Below are positions 35,561-47,395 of a DNA stretch of 64,000 nt, in pieces. The notes beneath the pieces were generated by a model that did no database searches, was not told where the DNA came from, and was given only the letters and a program-made list of their open reading frames with translations. Every line of letters starts with the position of its first letter. The first letter of the stretch is position 1. The DNA comes from Polytrichum commune (taxonomy: Eukaryota; Streptophyta; Polytrichopsida; Polytrichales; Polytrichaceae): NCBI GenBank assembly GCA_950295325.1, contig OX485805.1, positions 11,966,501 to 12,030,500 of the forward strand, given 5' to 3'. The position numbers were made by a program, and so were the translations under genes.

Positions 35561-37619
35561 GACCTGGGAGCTGAACATGTCCCCTTCGACGAAGGTTTAG
35601 GGTTTGTCGTAAAGGAAGCGCCAGAAGATTTATGGGATGGAGAGGCATTGGTTTCTGAGTTGGAGGTTTGTGCAAGTACAACCGCCCAGAAGGACATCAA
35701 TACGAGTTTGGAATCTGGAGCGCTGGAAAGGTTTAGGATGTGACATATCACTCTAAAAAAATCTGCGGGCGAACTTACAGATCCCACCCCCCAATCCTTC
35801 GACATGACCGACATTTCTTGGGAAGAGAAAACCAACCAGGGATGGAACAAAAGCATGGATACATGCAAGGCCATCAATCCCTGTGACATGCTCCAGCATT
35901 TTGTTGTTGATGAGCAGAGTATGCAAGATTTCCCACTTGCATAGAGAATGCAAAGGAAAGTAGCTTCCCACAAAAAAATTAAGTAAGTTGCACCATGTCA
36001 TGTTGGCGCCATGGCAGTTTAATGATTTGAAGTTTGTATTTTGATGAATAGGATTTAGGGTATAGGATGTTCTAGGATATTGGATTCTTTTTGTAAACCG
36101 TTCTGATGAATTTACGTGGCTCACCAATACATTCCAGTGCGGGTATGGACCAATAGATAAGATAAGGAAGACAAAAAAGGAGGCGGACAAAATGTTTGCG
36201 AGCACTTTGAAGTCAAAGCAATTTACAAACCAAAAGAATGTGAAGAAACGAGTTCTCAACAAAGCAAGAAAGTCGAATAAGAATTTGTGAAGCAAGCTGC
36301 CCTAGAAGCCAAGAAGATGGAGGGGCAAAAGAGAGGAAATGCACCTCAGTTGTTATCCACCTTTAGTTGTCTATGTTATATCTTCAGCTTTGGACTATGA
36401 TGCAAGCTATCCTAGATTTCTGATAGGGATACGACTGCCGACAACAATAGAACCTCTAAAGCAGAGGAAGACAAATAGATTGCAAGTAAGTTTGACCTCC
36501 AAGTGAGGATGCCATTGCAATTTTGTGGCAAAGCAGCTGTATGTAGTCAACACTTTATGCAAAATTTTATACCCCGAAATGAACCATTTCAAGAAGACTA
36601 GACAACTATGTTTATTGTCAATTCTTTCGCTAGCTTTAGACACTCATTGGTTGCTTGATTGTCCTAGCAAACAAGGGATAAGATCCAATTCATGTTAAAA
36701 CATGGTTTTCCCCCAGCTCAAATCATGGCTTCCCACAAAAATAAGGTATGAGAATATTCTATTAAAAACATATCTTATACTCAAGATACATTCATCATGC
36801 CCGATGATGTGTATAACATGTGCAAGAAAACATGTGGTAAAAACATCCAGGAGACTCCCTGAACGTTCATGTGTAGAAAGAAGAAAACGAGGACAACATC
36901 TTCTACTACTATGAATTTTGGAATATTAATTTAAATGAAGCAACACCGCCACTAAATGAGAAAAAAAATTCCGTTATGTTTGGCCATTCATACACCATGG
37001 CAACTAGAAATGATGCTGCAAAATTGACACAAAAGACAAATCACAATCGACGCAAATTTTAGAACAAATGAATATAAAATGTATTGCGACTTCCATCATA
37101 TTTGACAATAATCAGACTTGTTTTATTTGTTAGCGTGCATTCAATGTCCCATGATGTGTCTGCACCTCCTCTTCGTTGCCCTTATTACATGTTTGTAGTA
37201 TTCTATGTATACAATCAAGGTGTTTGACGAATGGGAAAATAATTTCCCAATTGCCTTTGTGATAAATGAAAGGTCATAGAAGAAAGATATTCAGCCATGG
37301 CTCTGGAAATTCAATGCTCGTTGCTCTGCTGTCCAGCCATATTGGCAACTACGGCTAATAATTATTAACAATGCACATACCAAGTTGAATGCCATAATAT
37401 AAGTTTTTATTGCTATTATTCTCCCTTACGTATAAATTTGTGTTGTCTTTCACGTTAATTCAATCAGTTTTATGATTTGATTCTCATACCCTTGCTAAAT
37501 ATGCAGAAAAATTTCGTCTGGAATTACCACCTTGCTTTGTTTTTTATATGTTATAAATGCTGGAAAAGAGAGTGCAATGCAAAAAATAAATTATTAGACC
37601 TTACGTGTATAAGTTTTGA
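35561..37619. other. Transposon-like DNA without a recognisable gene
   Basis: A plus-strand frame from about 35542 to 35945 (interrupted at 35741) has acidic, gene-like composition, but I cannot assign it. It may be host sequence carried by the adjacent MULE or an unknown MULE part. The remainder is AT-rich with no supported feature. Confidence 0.35.
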
Positions 37620-38335
37620 AGGTTGTGGAGAACATCATGTACTCAAGTGACCTTATTCAAGGAGATGCTGCAATTTCATGAGCGAAATTGAAGATTGCTG
37701 GTATGTGGGATATTTTTTCAGATCCTGGAGGATTTATCAATTACTGCGAGGATACATGGAGTGACAAGACTGTAATGTGGGTGAATGTACAATCAAATTT
37801 TTTCTCATTGTGGACATGATACTAAAGTTAATATTGAATCATACCATGGAAGAATTAAAATCGGATTTGATCCAAAATAGACAAAAACTGAGTAGAAGAC
37901 ACATGAACTAGCTTGTGTATCACATGATTGGGGATGTATTGATTCATTATTAGTCTGGAATAAAATGCAATTGTATGGTTTTATTAAAAACCTAAAGGTT
38001 AAAGGGATTGCTGTCCAAGTTGTCTTGAGACCTCATGAAATTTCTAATAATTACGTATTCATCTACTATGAAGAGAAGAACATTGCCATGATCTTATCCG
38101 TGAGCAACTATCCCGCAGTTTGAATAGTGACATGTCCAAATTCTATATATGCGTAGTGTGACTACCTTATAAGAATGTATGACAATATTGGCAAACACAC
38201 AATAAATGTTTGCAAACTACTTCATATGGAAGTTGAAGATGTTTTTGTTATTAAGCATGTATGTAGTAAAGGCCTAAGAGCCAGTGTCCATGAAGGGGAA
38301 GTGAAGCCGACCAAATGTTAGCAAACCCTTTATAG
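37620..38335 (+). pseudogene. Decayed MULE transposase C-terminal region
   Basis: Broken plus-strand frames carry VNIESYHGRIKIGFDP (37830-37880), LVYHMIGDVLIHY (37910-37950), YGFIKNLKVKGIAV (37975-38015), and later CPNSIYA with a Cys/His-bearing stretch that may be what is left of the SWIM finger. The order parallels the fragment at 34800-35230. Several stops and frame changes make it inactive. Confidence 0.6.
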
Positions 38336-38659
38336 CGAACTTCATTTGAGGCATCTTATCCTGCATAAAACTAAAGGATATTCTCATTCAAGGACAGATC
38401 ATCAGTGCTTCCACACCATTCTCATGATGATAAAATAATTTTAAAGTTATCACAAAATGAAGGGGATCAACCTTACTCTCCAGACGGATATACTCAGCTT
38501 TAGTCTATATCATGATATCTTGAAACTCTTCTTTATTATAATGGTATGGAAGTTGTAAGAACTCGAGAACTGGTTTCTCCAAGAGCCTCAGGTGCAAAGG
38601 TGACCAATGCCAAACTTGAGCCTCGATTTCCAGAAATACCTCTCTAGCCCCTCAATAAT

Positions 38660-40076
38660 AGGGGTTGTCACACCTCCTCGGAGAATGGAGAATGGAGAAT
38701 GGAGAATGAGGAAAAAGAGGAGCCAATAGGATGGTTCTCCATGGAGAAAGGTGTGACACCCCTTTGTGGCCCGTGGAGAATGAGAATTACCATTGCCGCC
38801 CGCATGTGGTAAGAATTTGTGCTCTATTCACACGCTCGGATTTGAAGTCCGATAAACTAATGGCGGCTTTATACACGGCATGGGCCGGCCGGAGCACCGG
38901 CCCGATTAAGCCCTCAATCCGGCCCCACTTTATGAACTTTTTTGGGGCCTAACCTTGTCACATGTAAAGTGGTGAGGCCCGATTCTAGGGCCCGATGGTC
39001 TTGAAGGTTAAGTTTTATAGAACTTACTATGGTCAACGCCCGGTGTTCTCGACAATTAAGTTTCATGACACTTAATACTATAGGGGATGACATCTATAGG
39101 GTTGTGGTTAGCGAATCGAAATTGGGTCCCACTAGACTAAATTAGGGCCTTTGAATCTATTCCAACATCAAAATTCTCTTATAAATTTATCTACCATGTT
39201 CAATGGATTGACCGATGGGTGTGGTTTAGAAGGCACACCATATTCTTGATTAACGGCTTAAATGTTTCATTTTTGTCTTAAGTGCATAATTAGCACCTTA
39301 ATTGTTGTGTTATTAGCCTAATGCTATCATATTTACACTAATTGTTATCTTATTAGACTAATCCATAGCCTAAGCCATACCATATGCTTGATTAAATGCT
39401 TAAATGTTTCATTTCTATCTTAAGTGTGTGATTAGTATCCTAATTGTTGTGTTATTAGCCTAATTCTATCATATTTGTGCTAATTATTGTATTAGTAGAC
39501 TAACCCATTGAATAATGCACGCCAAATTCTTGATTGACAACTTAAAATGTTTCATTTTTATCTTAAGTGTATGATTAGCGTCTTAATTGTTGTGTTATTA
39601 CCCTATTGCTAACATACTTATACTAATTGTTGCCTTATTAGACCAACCCATAGCCTAAGCCATACCATGTGCTTGATTAAATACTTCAATGTTTCATTTT
39701 TATCTTAAGTGTGTAATTCTAATTATTGTATTATTAGCCTAATGCTATCATATTTTAGCTAATTGATGCGTTATTATCGAGTGATCCTATTGGCCCAAAT
39801 TTTGAGAGTTCCGGCCAGCCCTCAATCCGGCCCCAAGTATAAAGTGGCCCTAAAGCCCCGCCGCAACAAAAAGAAGCGACCCCAGGTGAAAAACAGTAAA
39901 ACCTTTGCACAAGAAGTTTTCTTCATTCTCCATTCTTCACCCGTGGAGGAGAAGAAGTTTTCTCCATTCTCCATTCTCCATTATCCGAGAATGGCCCCTC
40001 CGCCATTCAAGGAGAGCGTGTCACGTCCCCATTCTCCATTCTCCGAGAATGGGAAGAAAGAGGTGAGACAACCCCT
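38660..40076. mobile_element. Non-autonomous TIR element, 1417 bp
   Basis: The ends are aggggttgtcacacctc and, at the right, gaggtgagacaacccct, forming inverted repeats of about 17 bp with one mismatch. AAT flanks both sides (38657-38659 and 40077-40079), a 3-bp target duplication. Just inside the ends are clusters of ggagaat on the left and ttctccattctcc on the right, in mirror orientation. The 3-bp duplication fits PIF/Harbinger or CACTA; the terminal bases do not decide which. No transposase is visible. Confidence 0.75.
39240..39770 (+). repeat. Tandem array, unit about 142 bp, nearly four copies
   Basis: Units begin near 39246, 39390, 39529 and 39672 with cttgattaaatgcttaaatg-like text, then tttcatttttatcttaag, attgttgtgttattagccta and gctatcatattt. 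It lies inside the 38660-40076 element. Confidence 0.8.
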
Positions 40077-40079
40077 AAT

Positions 40080-40864
40080 GTAGGATGTCATTTTCTTCTT
40101 CAAGCTTGCTTAAGCCACTTGTCATGCATCTAGCAGCTGCTGGTTTAGGTGGACATTTGAGTGGTGCTGAATGAATGCCTCAATCTCGTCTTTATGATAC
40201 TCGTCTTTCTTTCAAAACGTTTTCAAGCAACGCTTTGTTGCCTCGTACACATGCATTGGGAGGCCATCCTTAATGTCATAATAGCCACAAATCAGGCTAG
40301 AGAGGGATACACTAGCATGGACAACAACTGGTCCAGCCCATGAGAAACAAAACACAATAAGAAAGAAAAAGAAAATAATAATAATGCAAGCAACAGATGG
40401 TGAGTCTTATCCTGATTGCAGTGTCCATGGATAATGGCCCTTAAACATTGAAGACTTTCCTTCCCATAATTCCATTTGCATGCAAGGTCAAAACAACGCC
40501 CTTCGAGTTCTTGAAGCAAGTGAAAAGGTCCAAATCGATAATGACACATGTGTGCTCAATGAGGCTATACAAGCATGGTACCTTACATGGTTTGTTTGGC
40601 GCGTCTCCAATGTCCAAGTCTATGAACTTGTCTTGTGCTTTCACCCACAACATGCCCTCTAGGTCTTGCCTAGGGTGCAGCAGAGGGGCTGGCATGGCAT
40701 CCACTAGCTCCAATGGACCCTTGGCCACTCTTTTGTATTGTGGACACTCAGTTGGTTTGTTGGTTGGAGTCCGAGCAGAAGAAGGTTTGGGAAACCCCGA
40801 ACCTTAAAGTGTATTGGTTGGAATTTGTGCAGGGTAGGACTTGGGAACCCCTAAACCTTGAGGT
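40080..40864. other. No recognised gene
   Basis: A minus-strand open frame at 40728-40441 (95 codons) has unremarkable composition, no known domain, and other frames open across it. It could be a transposon fragment. Nothing else is supported. Confidence 0.4.
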
Positions 40865-41055
40865 CATTAAAAGAAATTATGCGTCCGATCAACAAAAAAT
40901 CGACAGAAAGGCGTTGGTCGCGGTTGTTACTTAGGACGCGTTGACATGGACATGATGTAATACAGTTTTGTTGATTTTTTCTGTTGATATGGTCACAAAA
41001 AATATTTATTTATTTATTTAAAAAACTTATTATATATTTTTTATAGGTAATTTAA

Positions 41056-41092
<37 letters not shown>

Positions 41093-41244
41093 TTAAAAAT
41101 CAGACATGGATGGTTGGTAGGTCCGCACCTTCTAACCCCTCCCAAGTAACCCTCAACTTATACCTCACCTACAAGAATAGACTACCTACCGCTCACCTAG
41201 GTGGCAAGGCCAAGGGGTTCGAACCTTGCACCTAGTGACACCCA

Positions 41245-41260
41245 CACATGTGCCTTAACC
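41245..41260. repeat. LINE target-site duplication, left copy
   Basis: cacatgtgccttaacc, identical to 49401-49416. Confidence 0.9.
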
Positions 41261-41547
41261 GTGAAAACCTCACCGAGGTAATTCAAAAATGGTAACCAGT
41301 ACAAAACCCCGAAGGGGAGAGAGCCCTTCGAAACGAGAGGGCTGGCCTAAACCGGATGAAAGGAAAAAACAGAATGAAAAGAAAAAGGAAAATGAAGAAT
41401 TCAACGCCTCGAGAGTTGGCAGGAAGCTTGGGTCGCGGAGACGACACCAGTTGGCAGAGAGGGGGAGGCCCAGAGGCCTCGTCCACGGGCCGCAAGAAGC
41501 CCGTTGAAAGACCGAAAGCGAGAGAAGCACCGAATTGGGGATCGGTG

Positions 41548-43028
41548 TCACAAACCGGAAGGTGGGTCGTCGTCTAAACTGGAAGCCCAGTTGAAGATTC
41601 TAAGAAGGGCTCCCGTTCGGGGGAGAACATATTGATCAAATAATCTGAGGCAGTCTTGCTTCGAGAGCGCTCGCTCGAAGGGAAGGGATTCCAGGAGATC
41701 ACGCCTCCTGTTGGATTCAATCTCAAGTAACAGCTCGTCAATTTCCAGTTCAATTTGAGCTTCGAAGTCAGTCTCTGTGAGTCCAAGCTTTTGCTGGACG
41801 AACCTGTATGGATTCTGCACCGGCTTCGGTGCAGCCATGGCCTTGTACCTCTCGAAGGGGGAGCGACGTGGCGCGTAAGGATTCGTCAGTGTGGTGTGCA
41901 CTGGGGTAAGTGAGCACTCTCCTTGGTTGAAAAGGTGTGCGGATGTGTGAGGGACACTTGTCCGAGTGCATGGATCCGGCGGGTCTCGGATCCGTACTTG
42001 ATTAGTGACATGTTGCGGGGGTGAAGCCACTTCCTGTGGTGATGGGGGGGGGGGGGGGAGGGGTTCCCCTCCTTGTCATAATTTTCCGTATCAGGATGGG
42101 ATTTCCTGTTCTTGAGTATACCCCTTGCTGTACGCGGCCCAAAGGGGCATTTCCTCTTTGGTCTGCTCTTCGTTCGAGGTATTTCTTGTTCTCTCTCCCT
42201 TGGTAGTATGCGCTCCTCTCGTGGCTCCAAGCTGGGAAGGCTTGTGTATCCTGGTTCTGGAGGCTGTTTTGTGTATGATGCGAGACCAATATTGTTGTGG
42301 CCAGGGTTGGTCCTAGGGGGGTTGCGCTTCTTGTAGCACTTCTGTTTGGGGCGGCTGTGTCTCGAGCTGGTGCCAAGTGTTATATGTTTCACCGCTCGAC
42401 TTGAATTTTGGTTGCTGGCTCCGGGTGGCATATTTTCTTTTCCTCTCCGACTGCTTGCTCTCTGGGTTGGGATAGCAGTGTCGTCGTGCATTTCGTGTGT
42501 GAGTGGGGGCGAGGGGTGTCAAGTGTCAAATCTTCCGGTCGGTGGGGTGTGTCTGTGTTTTGGCTCCGGTGTGCCACGATCTATACTATGTAGCCTCACT
42601 GTTTCTGCTCGTGCAAGTGAGGGTTGATTGGGGGTGCCCATGGGGCTCCCGTGGGGCTGTGCGTTACTTCGGTTGTTATGTTGTTGAAGGATATCATGTA
42701 GGAAGTCGTCTATGATTTGAGGCAAGTCTGGGCGTGTTGCGTACTCGGCCTCCGGGTCCGGGGAGGGAGAGAGTCTGTTAATCCGGATTAGTTGGGCGTT
42801 CCACGCCCCAAGGGCTACTGGAAGGAATTCTCTATGTGGGGTGAGTTTCCATTTGATGGTCCCTGCCCTGAGTCTTCCAAACACTTCGGCCGCCGTCCAC
42901 ACCTTTTGGAAGCATGATATCAACTCCTGTCTTTTCTCCTCATTCCTGGCGTGTTTGAATAGTTCCTTATATGCCTCCATTGCCGCATAGATTGTGTTCC
43001 TCCAGGCGTTCAGTAGGATGACACCCAA
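41548..43028 (-). pseudogene. LINE ORF2 C-terminal extension / downstream coding region
   Basis: After the zf-RVT region the coding character continues: WRNTIYAAMEAYKELFKHAR and FGRLRAGTIKWKLTPHREFL (43028-42519), a basic Pro-rich stretch, and finally, in another frame (42030-41548), KLGLTETDFEAQIELEIDEL and ERALSKQDCLRLFDQYVLP. I do not recognise the last domain. A run of 15 G at 42043-42057 is a likely site of frame loss. This is roughly 1.4 kb beyond the normal end of an L1 ORF2. Confidence 0.5.
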
Positions 43029-43029
43029 G

Positions 43030-46000
43030 TGAAAGTGGTCATCTCTGAAAGCTACTTCTACCCTTTGACACCATATCGCCTACAACAACTGGGCTCGGAG
43101 AATGTCCCAAGGTGTGTCTGGGGTGATGGAGAATGCTGCCACCGTATCCCATCTTAGTTCTTCCTCTATGGTTGGACTTGGCGAGTCCGACATCAAGCCC
43201 CTACTGATGTCGTGCCAAGTGTGGTAGCTGGGCGGTAGCCCAGCTGCAATCCTTGTGTTTCGGAACAACTCCCATGCCCTCTTGATTTCCGAACAATCCA
43301 TGAACGCGTGTTGGAGGGTTTCTCTGGATTGGGAGGGGCATAATTGACAAGTATTGGGGAGACCAATTCGTTCTCGCCAGCTCCGATTGGCAATCCTTCT
43401 GCCAATATCAACCATTGCATCGCGGAGACCTTCCTGGGAAGGTAAGGATGCCAAATTATGTTGAAGAACTTTGCCCTGGCTTTGCTAGTGTATCCTGCTT
43501 CCTCTAGTTCCGCATCCACTTTCATTACATGGTTGTTTTGTTTCATTGCTGCCATGTAGCCTCTCTTAGTGCTGTAGTTGAGGATGGCAGTGTCAAAGAG
43601 GACTCCTATTCGTCTCCATTGCCACTCCTTGGGATCCCACTCGAGGTTGCTGATCCAGTCTCCTCCCCACAACCAAAGGGTAAGTTCAGAATCATCTACC
43701 TCTCGTGGGTTAAAATCCATGATTGTTCTGTTAGTCCCTCCACAGCTTGCGATGCGAACTTCACTGTACTGACCTGCTGGGAAGGGGTGTTGGTGCTCTA
43801 TGATTTGTAGTTGTTATGTTGTAAGTTTCTTGTATACCGTGGCTTCTGTGGGGTAGGCTTTTGTAATGTGATAGATTTGTGTGATGAGGCCTTCCTCATC
43901 TTTTGCGGCGATCCATAAACCGAGCATGTTCGGGATGGCAGGGACTGGTTGCCATGGGATGCTATTCAGCACTCTCCCATACAATGTTGGTGCCACTTTG
44001 CTTCGATGAAGTTTCTCCTGCTCCGCAAAGGTGCGCCACCTGTTACCATCTTCTCGTGCTATGTTTTTGATGGTTCGGATGCCTTTATCTGCCCATAATT
44101 TGAAGTTGGATTTCTGCTTGGTCCCCCACTGAATGCCCATTTCGTTTGTCAGGAATCGGTTGCCGAACAGCGGCTGTCTACTGATCTCGTCCCAGCTAGT
44201 TGGATCATGTTGTTCCAATCCCGATTGAATTGAGCTCCATGCCTTCATTACCCCTTGCCACATAGATGAGCCCTGTTTGACTAGGTTCCTTGAATTCATA
44301 ATCCAATTGGCATGTGAAGGCCACCTGCCTTTCCTGGATTGCTGCGTCTGCATTACCCTGTAGCGGACCAATGTTTTCCATGGCTCATAGCCAACTAAGA
44401 GCCCTCTTAGCATGATTTTTATAAGTAGAGCAGAGGCCTGCCATTGAGGATCAAGAATTTTGATTCCTCCTCGCACAATCGGCAGGATAGCAGTATCCCA
44501 CTTCACTTTGGCCCTGGCACACGATTCTTTTTTACCAGACCAGATATAATTGCAAACTGTTGCTTTTGCTAACCTGAGTGCTTGTTCGGTGAAGTCTGTA
44601 CATGAGGCCAGGTACCAGATGGAGGCCAACACAACTTGATTGGCCACCATGATTCGCCCAGCAAGGGATAGCGGTTGATTGGCCCATTTCGATAGGTGTT
44701 TTCTGATTTGCCCGAGCATTTTGCCGTCTTTTTCCTTCTGAGGCAAGTGGAGTCCGAAAGGGTAACCAAGGTACCTGGTTGGAGCCACTTCATCCTAGCT
44801 TGTTCTCCCCAATGCCATGTTCGTTCGGAGTGTGATAGCCATATCCCTACTGACTTATGTAAGTTCAGTTTGGCTCCTGATGCCACTCCAAACCTACTAA
44901 TTACATTCAGAGCCCTATCCATATTGTCTAGAGTACCGTCCATGAAGAGAAGAATATCATTGGCAAACATTTGATTTGTGATACTGGAGTTGTCTGGCAG
45001 TTTGAGTCCTTTGACTCTACAGTCGGGATGTTGTAGCATCTGACCCAACACATCCATAGTGAGGAGAAATAGGTAAGGTGCCAACGGGCAGCCTTGCCTC
45101 ACCGACCGTTGTAATTTGAATGTCCGAGATTGTTCCCCGTTAACGATGACTGCACTTGAGGCGTTCGCGTTCAACGCCATGACTTGATCAATCCAGGTGA
45201 TGTGGAATCCCATCCTTTGCATTGTTTGTCGTAAGAAGGTCCAATTCACTCTGTCGTATGCTTTTTCAAAATCCAGAAGTAGCATGCTAAGCTCTTGTTT
45301 GTTTTCCAATGTCCATTCCATTGCTTCGAATGCTAAGAATATATTGTCTAAAATGCACATGTTTGGGACAAATCCGGTCTGAGAGGGAAGAATCCAGTGG
45401 TGCAGCAATGGCTTCATTCTGTTGGCGTAGACCTTGGCTATGATTTTGTATGGTGTATTCAGGATCGAAATAGGTCTAAAGTTTTGCACTCGACTGCGGT
45501 CCTCAGATTTGGGCAGGAGGGCGATCTTACTTATATTGAGCTCTTCTGCAATATGGCATTGTGAGATCGCTTCTGTCACAAAGTTGAACACATCACATCC
45601 TATCTCCTCCCACAGGGTCTGGTAGAATTCTGCCGGAATAGTATCCACACTTGGGGCCTTCCTTGCCGGTAGTTGCTTGACTGCTTCCTCTACTTTTTCC
45701 ATGGTGATTGGGCGGAGTAATTCATTGTTATGGTCTTCTGTTACCGGCTGACTCATGTACTGAAAGCAATCCAATCTGGCTTCTGCGGCCTCTTCTACTT
45801 CCTCGTCCCGGGTGTATAATTGCTCATAGAATGACAATATATGGCTTCTAAATCTACTTGCTTGGTGAGCTTCATGTTGCCGTCCATTAGGTGTGAAATG
45901 GTAATAGGCTGCCTTATACCTTCATGGAATTCGAAGAATTCCTTCGTACACCTATCACCCACTCTCGCCCACTTCGAGAGTATTGCGCTCTCCTGGAACT

Positions 46001-47139
46001 GGAACTTTTGCTGCCGGACTTCATGTAGCATCGCTTGGGCATCGCTTGGGCATCGCTCAATTTGTCCCTAGCTTCCATGGAGCCCCAATTGCGCTGCATC
46101 TCTTCTTCTGCTGCTATGATATCTTCGAATTGAGCCAAGTATGTGTCTTTCCATTTCTTCCGTTTTTGTTTGGTAAGCTCTTCATATTTGAGTCTAATGG
46201 CTTGTGTGGCTGTGACCAATTTGTGGTTCCAAGTATCCAGGTCTGAGTCCATGACTTCCTTCCATGTTGCGAGTAATGCAGCTTTATTATCCTGGTGCAG
46301 AAGGAGGCCTTTGTTGAAAGTCTAGTTTTTCTCTTATGTGGACTTCTTGAGTGTAGCATGACTCCTGCATGGTCTGAGACATCCGGAATTGTAGGTAATA
46401 TCTCCATTGTCCCGCCTTTGTGTTCTACTGTGGGGGTGATATAAATCCTATCAATCCGAGTCTGTATCATTGTAGCGTCCTTGTGCACATTAGACCATGT
46501 AAATGCCTTGGTGTTTTTCCTTTGGTAGGTACCTAAATGGAATGCATCCCTGACTCCTAACCTTATCAGGAGTTTGTTCCAAGCATCGAGTTCTCTGGTG
46601 CTAATGCTGGTCCTTGTTGACCCTCCTTGTTTGTCATTGATGCTTTCAATGTTGTTAAAGTCCCCTACTAGGACCCACTGTGCTTCGGGCAGCTATGCCT
46701 GTGCTAAATGTGTCCACATCATTGCTCTGGGTCTGGTATGGCTGTATCCATAAACATTAATGATCCCGATCTGTAGGTTGGGGCTGAGGTTTAGTACCAC
46801 ATATTGGGCTCTCCCGGGGTAGAGTATTATGTGGTGTGTGACCAGTGCTGCCAGTTTTTCCGAAATAACTATTCCGGTCCCTCCTTTGAAGCGACCCGAG
46901 TGAGCTGAAAATGTGCCTTCGTTCCAGAGGCTGATTCCTCCGCGGGTTTCCACAAATCGAGCTTGCTTGAGGCAAGCTGTCTTTGGTAATTTAGTTTCTT
47001 GTAAGAGTAATACATATGTTGTAGGTGTGGTTTGTCTGTAGATTGAGCGAATTTCCTTTCTTTTTCTTCGGCCAAGGAAGCCCCTACCTAGACTGCGGGT
47101 GTTCTGGGTAGCTATGGTGATCTCCTCACCTATCTTCAT
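43030..47139 (-). pseudogene. LINE ORF2: endonuclease, reverse transcriptase, zf-RVT (frameshifted)
   Basis: Endonuclease start at 47139 (ITIATQNTRSLGRGFLG, LLLQETKLPK, GTGIVISEK). The frame ends at 46693 and resumes in pieces down to 45837. The reverse transcriptase runs from 45837 to about 44569 (LPARKAPSVDTIPAEFYQ, FRPISILNTPYKIIAKVYAN, LLLDFEKAYDRVNW, VRQGCPLAPYLFLL) and then changes frame. In the catalytic box the sequence is FAND where FADD is usual, so the first of the paired Asp is Asn. The zf-RVT region lies near 43520-43260 (YLPRKVSAMQWLI, CQLCPSQSRETLQHAFMDC). Frame changes fall near 46250, 45900, 44700 and 43400. Not functional. Confidence 0.88.
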
Positions 47140-47395
47140 GCAAAGAGCCTGGGATGTGTATACCCTTCTCGTTGAGGGCCGAGAAGCGGTTTGGATGAGC
47201 TATGACTACCTTAGGTGTTGAGGTGGTGGGAGGAGGTTTCTGTTTGTTTGGTGTCTTGTCCTAGAGATGAAGATTGCCTTCAAGTGCTTCTATGGTGTCC
47301 GCGGTGTGTGACTCCATCCGGTCTTGTAGTTCAACTGGTACCTTACTCCACCCTTGATGTTGTCCTTTTCTGGGTTTGAGCTTGATCTCATGAAT

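Noticed and set aside
35222..35973. Long GC-rich minus-strand frames as genes
   Set aside because: They arise from C-rich low-complexity DNA that recurs at 54.6-55.4 kb as part of a MULE. No protein domain is present.
42021..42715. Plus-strand frames with hydrophobic, apparently membrane-like stretches
   Set aside because: They lie antisense to the LINE C-terminal coding region and span a poly-G run. No family resemblance.
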